Positions 27,663 through 35,830 of a stretch of DNA of 64,000 nucleotides are shown one piece after another; within the stretch, counting starts at the first letter, position 1; every line of letters starts with the position of its first letter. This DNA is from Myxococcota bacterium (GTDB lineage Bacteria > Myxococcota > B64-G9). The position numbers and the translations under genes were made by a program. The stretch covers positions 1 through 64,000 of the forward strand of contig JAKLGA010000021.1 of assembly GCA_022710975.1 (NCBI GenBank), in the 5' to 3' direction. The notes below the pieces were generated by a model. That model did not search any database. It was not told where the DNA came from and saw only the letters and a program-made list of their open reading frames with translations.

Positions 27663-28760
27663 TCAGACCGGGGCCAGGCGGGCCAGCACGTCGTCGGCCA
27701 GCGCCAGGCGGGCCGCGTGCGAGGAGTGCCCGGCCAGGCAGCCGAGGCGCGCCTCGGCCAGGGCCCGGGCCACCGGGTGGGAGCGCAGGTACCCGGCCCC
27801 GGCCAGGATGCCCAGCGCCTGGTCGGACACGCGGCAGGCGGCCTCGCTGGCGAACACCTTGGCGCACAGCCCGAGCCGCTCCGCCTCCGGGCTCCCGGCC
27901 GCCGCGGCGGCCGCGGCCCGGAGGGCCAGCAGCTCGGCGGTCTGGAGCTGGGTGAGCATCTCGGCCAGCTCGAAGCGCACCAGCTGGTGGCTGGCCGCGG
28001 GCTTGCCCCCCTCCCGCGGGGCGCTGGCCGCGGCGCGGGCCTCCTCCAGGCAGCGGGCGAGCAGCCCGAGCGCCGCGGCCGTGGCCAGGCGATCCTCGGC
28101 CCGGCGCAGCGCCGCGATCAACCCGGGCAGGGCCGCGGCGGGCAGCGGCCCGAGCACCTGCCCGGCCGGCACGCGCACCTCCCGGAGGCTCACCGGCCGG
28201 CCCTCGAGCTCCGCGTAGCCGAAGGACTCGAGCGGCGCGCCCGGCTCGACCCCCGGGGCGGCGCGCTCCACGAACAGCACGGCCGGGCCGCGGGGGGTCG
28301 CGGCCAGCACCGCCAGCCAGTCGCAGCAGGCGGCCAGCGACACCGGGCCCTTCTGCCCCGAGAGCGCGTAGCCCTCGCCCGCGGGCTCGGCGCGGCAGGC
28401 GGGCCCGGCCTCGAGCGGCCGGCCGGGCTCGCTGAAGGCCAGCGCGGCCACGCGCGTCCCCGCCCGGAGCGCCGGCAGGAGCGCCTCGCGCTGGGCGAGC
28501 GCGCCGTGCTCGGCGACCAGCTCCGCGGCCAGGCGCTGCAGCTCGGCCGCGAACACCAGCCAGGGCGCGCGGGCGGCCAGGGCCTTGCCGGCCAGCAGCC
28601 GCGCGACGTCCGCGCCGGGCCCGGCCGCGAGGTAGCCGCACTCCCCCAGCCGGGCCAGCCAGGCCCGGGCCGCGCCGGCGGTGAGGTCCGGGTTCGCCCC
28701 CAGCAGCGCCTCGACGCGCGCCGCCAGCGCGGTCTCCTCGGGTTTCAGCTCGTAGTCCAT
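27663..28760 (-). CDS. Divergent acyl-CoA dehydrogenase-like protein, probably non-catalytic partner
   Basis: A 365-residue member of the acyl-CoA dehydrogenase superfamily by overall layout (helical N-terminus, central FSEPGRP...GYALSGQKG strand region at about 108-140, C-terminal four-helix part). Key motifs are degraded: the usual TEP-GAGSD flavin segment is reduced to SEPGRPLEAG, no GGTSE-type motif is found near the end (GHSSHAA instead), and no good catalytic Glu is evident. It starts 9 nt after the stop of the intact dehydrogenase, so they may form a heteromeric enzyme as known for steroid FadE pairs. Start ATG 28760 with AGGCGG. Function as a partner is inference. Confidence 0.78.
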   Translation of the reverse strand: MDYELKPEETALAARVEALLGANPDLTAGAARAWLARLGECGYLAAGPGADVARLLAGKALAARAPWLVFAAELQRLAAELVAEHGALAQREALLPALRAGTRVAALAFSEPGRPLEAGPACRAEPAGEGYALSGQKGPVSLAACCDWLAVLAATPRGPAVLFVERAAPGVEPGAPLESFGYAELEGRPVSLREVRVPAGQVLGPLPAAALPGLIAALRRAEDRLATAAALGLLARCLEEARAAASAPREGGKPAASHQLVRFELAEMLTQLQTAELLALRAAAAAAAGSPEAERLGLCAKVFASEAACRVSDQALGILAGAGYLRSHPVARALAEARLGCLAGHSSHAARLALADDVLARLAPV

Positions 28761-28769
28761 GGGGTCCGC

Positions 28770-29912
28770 CTACATCAGCTTGGAGATGATCATCTTCTGG
28801 ATCTCGGAGGTGCCGCCGCCGATGGCCGCCAGGCGGCCGTCGCGGAACACCCGCTCCACGTCGTACTCGTGGCAGTAGCCGTAGCCGCCGAACAGGGTGA
28901 GCGCGGCGTTGGCCGGCCCCAGCGACCAGTCGCCCACGAACAGCTTGGCCACCGCCGCCTCGAGGTGGTTCAGCGGCCGGCCCTGGTCCTTGCACCAGGC
29001 GATGCGGTAGACCAGCCCGCGCGCGGCCTCGATGAAGAGGGTCAGCTCGGCCAGCTTGGCCCGGACCGCCTCGAACTCGGCGATCGGCCGGCCGAACTGG
29101 ACCCGCTCGCGGGCGTAGCGGGCCCCGCGCTCGAGCGCGTAGGACACGCTGCCGATGAACGGGGCCACCAGCGCCGAGCGGTCCCACTCGACCGTCTGCA
29201 TGGCCATCAGGAAGCCGGCCCCCTCGGTCCCCAGCAGGTTCCCGGCCGGCACCCGGCAGTCGTCGAAGAAGAGCTCCGAGGTCTGGCTGGTGCGCACCCC
29301 CAGCTTGTGCAGCGGCGGCCCGGCGCTGAAGCCCGGCGTGCCCCGCTCGACCACGAAGGCCGAGATGCCGGCGTGCCCGGCGGCCGGGTCGGTCTTGGCG
29401 TACACCACGGCCACGTCCGCGAGCGGCCCGTTGGTGATGAAGATCTTCGAGCCGTTCAGCACGAACTCGTCGCCCCGGCGCTCGGCCCGGGTGCGCAGCG
29501 CGGCCACGTCCGAGCCGGCACCGGGCTCGGTCAGCCCCATGCAGCCGACCAGCTCGCCGGAGGCGAGCCCGGGCAGCAGGCACCGCTTCAGCTCCTCGGA
29601 GCCGTGGCGGAGCAGCGTGTCCGCGCACAGGAAGGTGTGCGCCCCGTAGGCCAGGCACAGGCCGCCGTCCACACCGGCCTCGCCCAGCGCCTCGCCGGCC
29701 ATCACGGTGGTGACCACGTCCGCGCCGGCCCCGCCGTACTCCTCCGGCAGGTGCAGCCCCAGCAGACCGAACTCGCCCAGGCGGCGGAAGGCCTGCCGGT
29801 CGAACTCGCCCCGCAGATCGTGCTCGCGGCAGCGCGGGACGATCTCCTTGCGGGCGAAGGCCAGCACCTGCCGGCGGTAGGCCTGCTGCTCCTCGGAGAA
29901 GGTGAAGTCCAT
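28770..29912 (-). CDS. Acyl-CoA dehydrogenase, isovaleryl-CoA/citronellyl-CoA type
   Basis: A 380-residue FAD-dependent acyl-CoA dehydrogenase. Diagnostic parts: LPEEYGGAGAD (55-65), TEPGAGSDVAALRT (128-141), NGSKIFITNGP (153-163), FGGYGYCHEYDVERVFRD (341-358) and GGGTSEIQKMIISKLM at the end. The residue before GTSE is Gly, not the catalytic Glu of MCAD; instead E242 in TVEWDRS occupies the helix-G position used by isovaleryl-CoA and long-chain dehydrogenases. This favours a 3-methyl-branched substrate, in line with the carboxylase genes downstream. First gene of the operon; ATG at 29912 after GGAGG, with a good promoter at 29960-29988. Confidence 0.92.
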   Translation of the reverse strand: MDFTFSEEQQAYRRQVLAFARKEIVPRCREHDLRGEFDRQAFRRLGEFGLLGLHLPEEYGGAGADVVTTVMAGEALGEAGVDGGLCLAYGAHTFLCADTLLRHGSEELKRCLLPGLASGELVGCMGLTEPGAGSDVAALRTRAERRGDEFVLNGSKIFITNGPLADVAVVYAKTDPAAGHAGISAFVVERGTPGFSAGPPLHKLGVRTSQTSELFFDDCRVPAGNLLGTEGAGFLMAMQTVEWDRSALVAPFIGSVSYALERGARYARERVQFGRPIAEFEAVRAKLAELTLFIEAARGLVYRIAWCKDQGRPLNHLEAAVAKLFVGDWSLGPANAALTLFGGYGYCHEYDVERVFRDGRLAAIGGGTSEIQKMIISKLM

Positions 29913-29959
29913 GCCGCCTCCGCTCCTCGCTCCCGGGTGGGCTCTCTGGGACGAAGGCG

Positions 29960-29988
29960 AGCCTATTACGCGCCGCGGCATATGGCAA
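29960..29988 (-). promoter_or_regulatory. Candidate sigma-70-type promoter of the acyl-CoA operon
   Basis: On the minus strand, TTGCCA (29988-29983), a 17-bp spacer and TAGGCT (29965-29960) lie about 48 nt before the dehydrogenase ATG. The -10 resembles the TAGGAT form seen before several other genes here. No operator-like palindrome is obvious. Confidence 0.45.
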
Positions 29989-30020
29989 GCGCGAGGTGGC
30001 GGCTGGCCGCAGACCGGGGG

Positions 30021-30026
30021 TACAAT
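30021..30026 (+). promoter_or_regulatory. -10-like TACAAT before LCCL gene
   Basis: TACAAT stands about 40 nt before the ATG at 30066 in the divergent intergenic region; no convincing -35 element is seen. Confidence 0.35.
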
Positions 30027-30065
30027 CCGCGCGTCTGCACAGGGGAGCTCGAAGGAGGGATCGAC

Positions 30066-30686
30066 ATGCGGGCGAGCACGTGGGCATTCCTGGCGATCGG
30101 TTGTTCCCTGGCGGCGCTCCCGGGCGCGGCGCGGGCGGGCGAGGAGGCCCTGCCGCCCGAGGCCCGGGCCGTGCTGGAGGAGTTCCAGCGGACCGAGGCG
30201 GCCGCGGCGGCGCGGGCCGAGGCCAAGATGGAGCCCATCCGCCAGGCCCTGGAGGCCGAGCTGGCGCCGGCCCGCGACGCGGCCGAGCGGAAGCTGCGCG
30301 CCCTCCAGGACCAGTACACCCGGGCCGGCAAGCTGGACGAGGCCCTGGCGCTGCGCGAGGCGGCCCGCCAGGTGTCGAACGTCCGCCAGGACCCGGGCAA
30401 CCTGAGCCTGTCGGAGAAGGACATCGGCCGGACCTACCTGTACGAGGTGACCGGCTCGACCCAGGGCTCGGTGTGGGGCAGCGAGGTGTTCACCAGCGAC
30501 TCCCACCTGGGCACGGCCGCGGTGCACAGCGGGGTGCTGCAGCCCGGGCAGCCCGGCGTCGTCCGGGTGCGCGTGCTCGGCCCGCAGAAGAGCTTCATGG
30601 CCAGCACCCGCAACGGGGTGACCAGCAACGCCTACGGGCCCTGGCACATCTCCTTCACCGTGGAGAAGGTCCGGGCCGAGCGGTAG
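30066..30686 (+). CDS. Secreted protein with coiled-coil and LCCL domain
   Basis: A 206-residue exported protein: signal peptide about 1-24, an Ala/Glu-rich helical (coiled-coil-like) region about 30-112, and a C-terminal LCCL domain. The LCCL match is clear: YEVTGSTQGSVWGSEVFTSD, AAVHSGVLQPGQPGVV and STRNGVTSNAYGPWHISF. LCCL domains are extracellular modules of unknown ligand (cochlin, Limulus factor C; bacterial and apicomplexan proteins). A bacterial helical spacer plus a single LCCL suggests a periplasmic or surface-binding protein. The ATG at 30066 follows GGAGG. It is divergent from the acyl-CoA operon and is probably transcribed alone. Confidence 0.9.
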   Translation: MRASTWAFLAIGCSLAALPGAARAGEEALPPEARAVLEEFQRTEAAAAARAEAKMEPIRQALEAELAPARDAAERKLRALQDQYTRAGKLDEALALREAARQVSNVRQDPGNLSLSEKDIGRTYLYEVTGSTQGSVWGSEVFTSDSHLGTAAVHSGVLQPGQPGVVRVRVLGPQKSFMASTRNGVTSNAYGPWHISFTVEKVRAER

Positions 30687-30711
30687 GCCCCGCCCGCCTC
30701 GCGGCGCGCCG

Positions 30712-30741
30712 TTGTCCGGCCCGGGGGGGGCGTGTTACCAT
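30712..30741 (+). promoter_or_regulatory. Candidate sigma-70-type promoter before TPR/TM gene
   Basis: TTGTCC (30712-30717), an 18-bp spacer including a G run, and TACCAT (30736-30741) precede the ATG at 30783 by about 42 nt. Confidence 0.4.
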
Positions 30742-30782
30742 CCGGACCGACGTGGGGGATCCTGCCGCACCGGAGGCCACGC

Positions 30783-31631
30783 ATGCGCTGGCTGCTCGTC
30801 CTGGCACTCGGCCTGCTGCCCTGCGCGGCCCGGGCCGCCGAGCCCCTCGAGCAGGCCGAGCAGCTCCTGATCGCCATGGAGTACGGCAAGGCGCTCAAGC
30901 TGGCCGAGGCCGTGCTGCGCGAGCCCGGGAGCGGACCCGGCGAGCTGGTGGCCGCGCTGCGCATGCAGGGGCTGTGCCTGACGGCGCTCGGCCGCGAGGC
31001 GGAGGCCGTGGAGGTCTTCCGCCGGCTGCTGGCCATCGAGCCCGCCTTCCGCCTGGGCGAGGACCTGTCGCCCAAGATGCGCTCCGGGTTCACCACGGCG
31101 CTCGGGCTGAGCGTCGACCAGCCGCCGCTGCGCGTGTCCCACGTGCCGCCGGTCGTGTCCGGCGCGCTGCGGGAGCTGCGCCTGGTGGCCCGGCTGGAGG
31201 CCGATCCGCTCAGGATGGTCAAGGGCCTGCGGCTGCGCTACCGGACCGCCGGGGGCCTGCGCGAGCTGTCGGTGCTCGTGGACGGGCCCAAGGGGGTGGC
31301 CTTCAAGCTGCCCGAGCGCTACCTGGCAGACGAGTTCACCTACTGGTTCGAGGCCTTCAACGAGCACGGCGGGGTGCTGGCCCGCGTGGGCTCGCCGGAG
31401 GCGCCGCTCGAGCTGCGGGCCGTGCCCGCGCCGCCCGTGGTCGCCCCGGCCCCGGTCGCGGCCCCGCCGCCGCCCGCGCTGGAGCCCGAGGAGCCCGGCC
31501 GCTGGTACGCGAGCTGGTGGTTCTGGACCGTGGTGGGGGTGGTGGTGGCCGGGGCCGTCACCGGCGGGGTGCTGGGCGCCACCCTGGACACGGGGCCCGA
31601 TCCGCTGCACTGGGACGTCGACGTCCGCTGA
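30783..31631 (+). CDS. TPR-like exported protein with C-terminal WYASWWFWT membrane segment
   Basis: A 282-residue protein: signal peptide (1-18), TPR-like helices about 20-100 (EQAEQLLIAMEYGKALKLAE..., EAVEVFRRLLAIEP), a beta-sandwich-like middle (LRYRTAGGLRELSVLV, FTYWFEAFNEHGGV), a Pro-rich linker, and one transmembrane helix starting WYASWWFWTVVGVVV (about 240-262). The same tail occurs in the PEGA protein at 62113. The topology puts most of the protein in the periplasm. The ATG follows GGAGG, and the next gene starts 9 nt after the stop. Probably an envelope assembly or scaffold protein; no catalytic motif seen. Confidence 0.8.
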   Translation: MRWLLVLALGLLPCAARAAEPLEQAEQLLIAMEYGKALKLAEAVLREPGSGPGELVAALRMQGLCLTALGREAEAVEVFRRLLAIEPAFRLGEDLSPKMRSGFTTALGLSVDQPPLRVSHVPPVVSGALRELRLVARLEADPLRMVKGLRLRYRTAGGLRELSVLVDGPKGVAFKLPERYLADEFTYWFEAFNEHGGVLARVGSPEAPLELRAVPAPPVVAPAPVAAPPPPALEPEEPGRWYASWWFWTVVGVVVAGAVTGGVLGATLDTGPDPLHWDVDVR

Positions 31632-31640
31632 GGAGACGCC

Positions 31641-34529
31641 ATGGCCCGCCGCCCCTCGCCCCTGCTGCTGACCGCGCTGCTGCTCGCCGGCTGCGGCGGG
31701 GGCGAGCCGTTCACCCTGCGCGTCGTCTTCCCGGACGAGGCCGCCCGCCAGGCCACGGAGTGGCTGCGGCTCGTGGCCATCGCCCCTGGCCAGGGCGCGG
31801 ACTGCGTGGAGCTCCTGTCCGGCCTGGCCTCCCCGGGGGAGCCGGGCTACGCCATCGAGGCGGAGGTCACCCTCGGCTACCCCCTCGCGGGCAGCCCCGC
31901 CGGGCTGGACCTCGAGGCCGCCGGGGACAAGCTCTTCTTCGCCGAGGCGCAGGACGGCTCCCTGGCGGTCCGGCTGCGCGGCTGCAGCGCGGTGGTGGTG
32001 GGCGAGGGCGCCCCGCGCGAGGCGAGCGTCTCGCTGCAGTGGCTGGGCGAGCACTGCCAGGCCGACGCCGACTGCCCGGACGACCTCCTGTGGTGCACGG
32101 GCACGCCGCGCTGCGTGGACTGGAGGTGCCAGGAGGAGCCCCCGGCGTGCGATGACGGCGTCGGCTGCACCCAGGACGCCTGCGACGAGGACGCCGACGC
32201 CTGCAGCCACCTGCCGCGCGACGGGGACTGCGACGACGGCGACGTGTGCACCGGCCAGGAGACCTGCGACCCGCGGGCCGGCTGCGTGGACGGCCAGCCG
32301 CTCGAGTGCGACGACGGGGAGTTCTGCGACGGCGCCGAGGGCTGCGATCCGGCGCTCGGCTGCCAGGCGGGCAGCCCCCCGAGCTGCGACGACGGCGTGC
32401 CCTGCACGCTGGACGCCTGCGACGCGGGCACCGACGCCTGCGCCCACACGCCCAACGCCGGGGGCTGCCCGGAGCTCCACGTGGGGCCGGAGCCGGACTC
32501 CTGCCCGCACGAGCTGCCCGACGGCACGCCCGTCACCACCTGCGACCACGCCGGGGCCGGCGGGCTCATCGCCGCGAGCCAGGCCGCGCCGGCCGAGGGC
32601 GCCCGCTTCCTGCTCCACGGCCAGGCCGACCTGCCCGGGCGTTTCACCGGACCGGTGCACGTCCCGGGCGGCTCCTTCGTCGGCGCGGCCCCGGGCGTCG
32701 ACCCGGCCCACGTGGTGCTGGCCGCGCCCCGCGACGCCGACAACGGCGCGCTGCAGCTCGCGGGCGACGGGGTGCACGTGGACGGCCTGACCATCCTGGT
32801 GGTGTACGACAACGACTACGCCATCTCCGCCTGGCCCGCCGCGGCCACCCCGGCCGGCGCCACGCGGGGGCACCTGATCGAGCGCGTGACCGCCTTCGCC
32901 GTCGATCCGGAGGTGCGCGGCACGAACGGCATCGGGCCGCCGGTGGCGCTGGGCGACGCCTGCACGGTGCGCAACTGCCACTTCTACGGCTACTTCGAGC
33001 TGGAGCTGCAGGTCCAGGGCCGCGCCGACGTGCGCCTGGTCCACAACACCTTCGTGCTGTTCCAGGCCAACGACGCCTCGCCCATCGACGCATCCGGCTC
33101 GCGGGGCTTCACCTTCGCCAACAACGTCGTGCTGTCGCTGGCCCAGGAGGAGCCCGTGCTGGTCTGGGCCGATCTGGCCGCGGTCGATCTGGTGCTCAGC
33201 GGCAACCTGGTCGAGGGGTTCGCCGGCGTCGCCACCGGCCACAACCCGGGCGATCCGGGCACCCGGGTCGTCGACAACCTGCTCGCGCCCGCCGAGCTGG
33301 AGTCCCCGCGCTCCCCGCGCTTCCTGGCGGACTCGGCCCAGCGCGTGGCCGGGCCGGTGGCCGGGGAGGGGACCAGCCTGGACGGGGTGGAGCTGGCGGG
33401 CCTGGCGGGGGCGCGCCCGGGCGCCTTCCAGCGGCCGAGCGCGCTCGGCCTGCCGCGGCGCCAGGTGGTCCGCCTCGGCCGGGGCGACTGCGGCGGCGAG
33501 GGCTGCGATCTGGACGCCGACGCGATCGGCCAGGACGTGCAGGAGGCGGTCTGGTCGGCCTGGCCGGGCGCCGAGGTGCAGGTGTTCCCCTCGGCCAGCC
33601 CGTACGCCGGCTTCGCCCTGCTCGGCTGGCCGGTCCGCCTGCGCGGGATGGGCGCCGCGGTGGACGAGGTGGTGCTGGAGAACGCCTACGACGACGCCCT
33701 GCTCGAGGGCCTCGACGTCTACAACCGCCACGACGCCACGCTGATCCTGCTGGAGAAGATCGCCGACCCGGTGCTCGTCTCCGACCTCACCGTGCGCCTG
33801 GACGCGGCCCGGTCCGGCGACAACTGGGGGGTGTACACCGAGGACCGGGCGGAGCAGGCCGACTGGCCGCCGCACCGCCTCGAGCGCCTCAGGCTCGCCT
33901 CGAGCGGCACCGAGCTCGGGCTGTACGCGGGCTTCTACCTGGGCACCCGGACGGTGGTGCAGGACTCGCTGGTGTGGGGCGGCTTCCGCGCCTGCGTCCG
34001 GCTGGGGCCGCGCAACTCGGAGTCGAACGCCAGCACGCCCTCCAACGCCAAGCTGGTCAACCTGACCTGCCGGCTGATCGGCGTCGGCAACCAGGTCCCG
34101 CAGGCCTTCCTCGACGTGGCGGCCGCGGACGGCGCGGTGTTCGTCGACCTGGCGGCCGAGTCCATCGCGCCCGTGCCGCTGCTGCGCGCCCAGCGCCGCG
34201 CGAGCGGGGACACCGGCGCCGCCGCGCTCGACCCGCCGCTCTCCTACCAGGCGGTGTCCGTGAGCGCGAAGAACGCGAGCGCGCTCCACGACGGCTTCGA
34301 CGCCGCGAGCGGCAGCTACACCGAGACCGGCGTCGAGCTGCTCGGGGCCGCGGACGCGCTGTTCGTGGACGAGGGCGACAGCCACCTGGCGCCGGGCAGC
34401 ACGGCGCTCGACACGGGCGTGGACCCGGGCACGCTCGATGCCCTGCTCGCGCCGGGGACCTCGCTCGACGGCGTGGATCGCGCCACGGTCCTGGCCCTCG
34501 ACCGCGGCTGCTACGAGCAGGGTCAGTAG
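31641..34529 (+). CDS. Large cysteine-rich, parallel beta-helix lipoprotein
   Basis: A 962-residue lipoprotein (lipobox LLAGC, Cys18). After an N-terminal domain of about 130 residues there is a disulfide-rich section with repeats such as CDDGVGCTQDACDEDADAC and CDDGVPCTLDACDAGTDAC (about 145-275), common in myxobacterial exported proteins. The rest (about 300-960) looks like a right-handed parallel beta-helix (VDGLTILVVYDNDYAIS, NCHFYGYFELELQVQG, VHNTFVLFQAN, NNVVLSLAQ), a fold shared by pectate lyases and passive adhesins. No lyase active site is evident. GAGGAG precedes the ATG; operonic with the TPR/TM gene. Confidence 0.8.
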   Translation: MARRPSPLLLTALLLAGCGGGEPFTLRVVFPDEAARQATEWLRLVAIAPGQGADCVELLSGLASPGEPGYAIEAEVTLGYPLAGSPAGLDLEAAGDKLFFAEAQDGSLAVRLRGCSAVVVGEGAPREASVSLQWLGEHCQADADCPDDLLWCTGTPRCVDWRCQEEPPACDDGVGCTQDACDEDADACSHLPRDGDCDDGDVCTGQETCDPRAGCVDGQPLECDDGEFCDGAEGCDPALGCQAGSPPSCDDGVPCTLDACDAGTDACAHTPNAGGCPELHVGPEPDSCPHELPDGTPVTTCDHAGAGGLIAASQAAPAEGARFLLHGQADLPGRFTGPVHVPGGSFVGAAPGVDPAHVVLAAPRDADNGALQLAGDGVHVDGLTILVVYDNDYAISAWPAAATPAGATRGHLIERVTAFAVDPEVRGTNGIGPPVALGDACTVRNCHFYGYFELELQVQGRADVRLVHNTFVLFQANDASPIDASGSRGFTFANNVVLSLAQEEPVLVWADLAAVDLVLSGNLVEGFAGVATGHNPGDPGTRVVDNLLAPAELESPRSPRFLADSAQRVAGPVAGEGTSLDGVELAGLAGARPGAFQRPSALGLPRRQVVRLGRGDCGGEGCDLDADAIGQDVQEAVWSAWPGAEVQVFPSASPYAGFALLGWPVRLRGMGAAVDEVVLENAYDDALLEGLDVYNRHDATLILLEKIADPVLVSDLTVRLDAARSGDNWGVYTEDRAEQADWPPHRLERLRLASSGTELGLYAGFYLGTRTVVQDSLVWGGFRACVRLGPRNSESNASTPSNAKLVNLTCRLIGVGNQVPQAFLDVAAADGAVFVDLAAESIAPVPLLRAQRRASGDTGAAALDPPLSYQAVSVSAKNASALHDGFDAASGSYTETGVELLGAADALFVDEGDSHLAPGSTALDTGVDPGTLDALLAPGTSLDGVDRATVLALDRGCYEQGQ

Positions 34530-34574
34530 GGAGTCGGCCCGCGACCCGCCCCCTCGCCGGACCTCCCCAGGAGC

Positions 34575-35675
34575 TCACTCGTCCGGGCTCAGGCCGAAGC
34601 TCTGCTTCGCGCCGAAGGGCCGCTCGCCGTCCAGGCGCGCCCCGCCCAGGGCCTTGAGGAACTCGTCGGCCACGAGATCGTGGCCGGCCGGGTTGAAGTG
34701 CAGCTCGTCGATCAGGTAGTCGTCCAGGCGCGGCACCTCGGCCCAGGCCTGGTACACGTCCACCAGCAGGATCCGGTCCTGCGGGCTGAAGGCGTCGCGC
34801 AGCAGCGTGAGCCCCTCGTCGAGCTTGGCGACCACGCTCGGCTGCAGCGCCTCGCCGACCCACTCCCCCCAGCGCTCGGAGCGGCCGTAGTTGGGGTACA
34901 GCAGCCAGGCCACGTCCACGCTGGGGTTGTCCACGCGGACGGCGGCCAGGATGGCGCGGATGCGGGCGAGCACCTCGGTCAGGAAGGGCAGCAGGCCGTC
35001 GTACAGCCCGGCCATGTCCCCGGACGAGAACTTCTCGTCCGCGAAGTACAGCACGTCGTTGCCGCCCAGCGAGACGAGCAGCAGGTCCGCCTCGGCCAGG
35101 GCCGCGCGGCTCGCCTCGAAGTTCGGCTGGCCGGGCAGCCAGTCCTCGGTGGTGGAGCCGGCCTCGGCCAGGTTGGAGAGCGTCACCTGGCCGAGCTCCC
35201 CCAGGCGCTCGGCCACGAGCTCCGGGAAGCGCCGCGCGGCGCCCATCACCGGCAGGCTGTCGCCGATGGCCACCAGGCGGATCGCGCCGGCCCGCACCGC
35301 GCCGGGCAGGCGCTGGGGCAGGTTCCGCGAGGTGGTCCACTGGCCCTCGGCCAGCGGGAAGGTCACCAGGTGCAGCCCGGGCTCGACCTGGCCGAAGGCC
35401 GCGAAGCCGTACCCGCAGGTGGTGAAGGTGCGCTCCTCGCCGCCCAGCAGCGAGACCTCGACGCCCTTCAGGAACGTGTCGCGGGGATCCCGGCGCGAGC
35501 CGTACACCGAGCGGTCCGAGCGGTCCCCGTCGAGGTAGACCGCGGCCTGGACGGAGGGCAGCCGCCCGGCCTCCGAGGTGTCGCAGGTCTCGCCCTGGGG
35601 CTCCGCCCCGCAGCCCGCGAGGGAGCCGCAGGAGGTCCACAGGCAGGCGGCGAGCAGGCTCGTCAGGGTGCGCAT
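34575..35675 (-). CDS. SGNH/GDSL-type hydrolase lipoprotein
   Basis: A 366-residue lipoprotein (lipobox SLAGC, Cys22). An N-terminal beta domain (about 40-125) resembles a small carbohydrate-binding or Ig-like module. The SGNH hydrolase follows with the nucleophile S140 in VAIGDSLP, the Asn block in SLGGNDVLYF, and the DELHFNPAGHD block supplying Asp and His. Such enzymes deacylate glycans or lipids at the cell surface; the substrate is not known. The ATG at 35675 has no ribosome-binding site, but a TAGAAT -10 element ends 6 nt upstream, so the mRNA may be leaderless. Confidence 0.88.
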   Translation of the reverse strand: MRTLTSLLAACLWTSCGSLAGCGAEPQGETCDTSEAGRLPSVQAAVYLDGDRSDRSVYGSRRDPRDTFLKGVEVSLLGGEERTFTTCGYGFAAFGQVEPGLHLVTFPLAEGQWTTSRNLPQRLPGAVRAGAIRLVAIGDSLPVMGAARRFPELVAERLGELGQVTLSNLAEAGSTTEDWLPGQPNFEASRAALAEADLLLVSLGGNDVLYFADEKFSSGDMAGLYDGLLPFLTEVLARIRAILAAVRVDNPSVDVAWLLYPNYGRSERWGEWVGEALQPSVVAKLDEGLTLLRDAFSPQDRILLVDVYQAWAEVPRLDDYLIDELHFNPAGHDLVADEFLKALGGARLDGERPFGAKQSFGLSPDE

Positions 35676-35681
35676 GCCGTG

Positions 35682-35711
35682 ATTCTAGCGCCCAGCGCGC
35701 GGCCGCCACAA
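35682..35711 (-). promoter_or_regulatory. Promoter for a probably leaderless mRNA
   Basis: On the minus strand TTGTGG (35711-35706), 18 bp, TAGAAT (35687-35682). The -10 ends 6 nt before the SGNH ATG at 35675, so transcription should begin at or beside the A of the start codon, consistent with the absence of a Shine-Dalgarno sequence. Confidence 0.5.
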
Positions 35712-35830
35712 GGCCGCTCCCGCGGCGCGTCCTCGCCGAAGAGCTCTGCGGCTTGCTCCCGCGTGGGTGGTGGTCGGGTGGCGGATCGACTAGGATGGGT
35801 GCATCCGATCCAGGGCTCGTGGAGGTCTGC

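Noticed and set aside
30732-30782. An upstream start for the TPR/TM protein at 30732
   Set aside because: It lies within the promoter region and would place the signal peptide internally; the ATG at 30783 has a GGAGG site.
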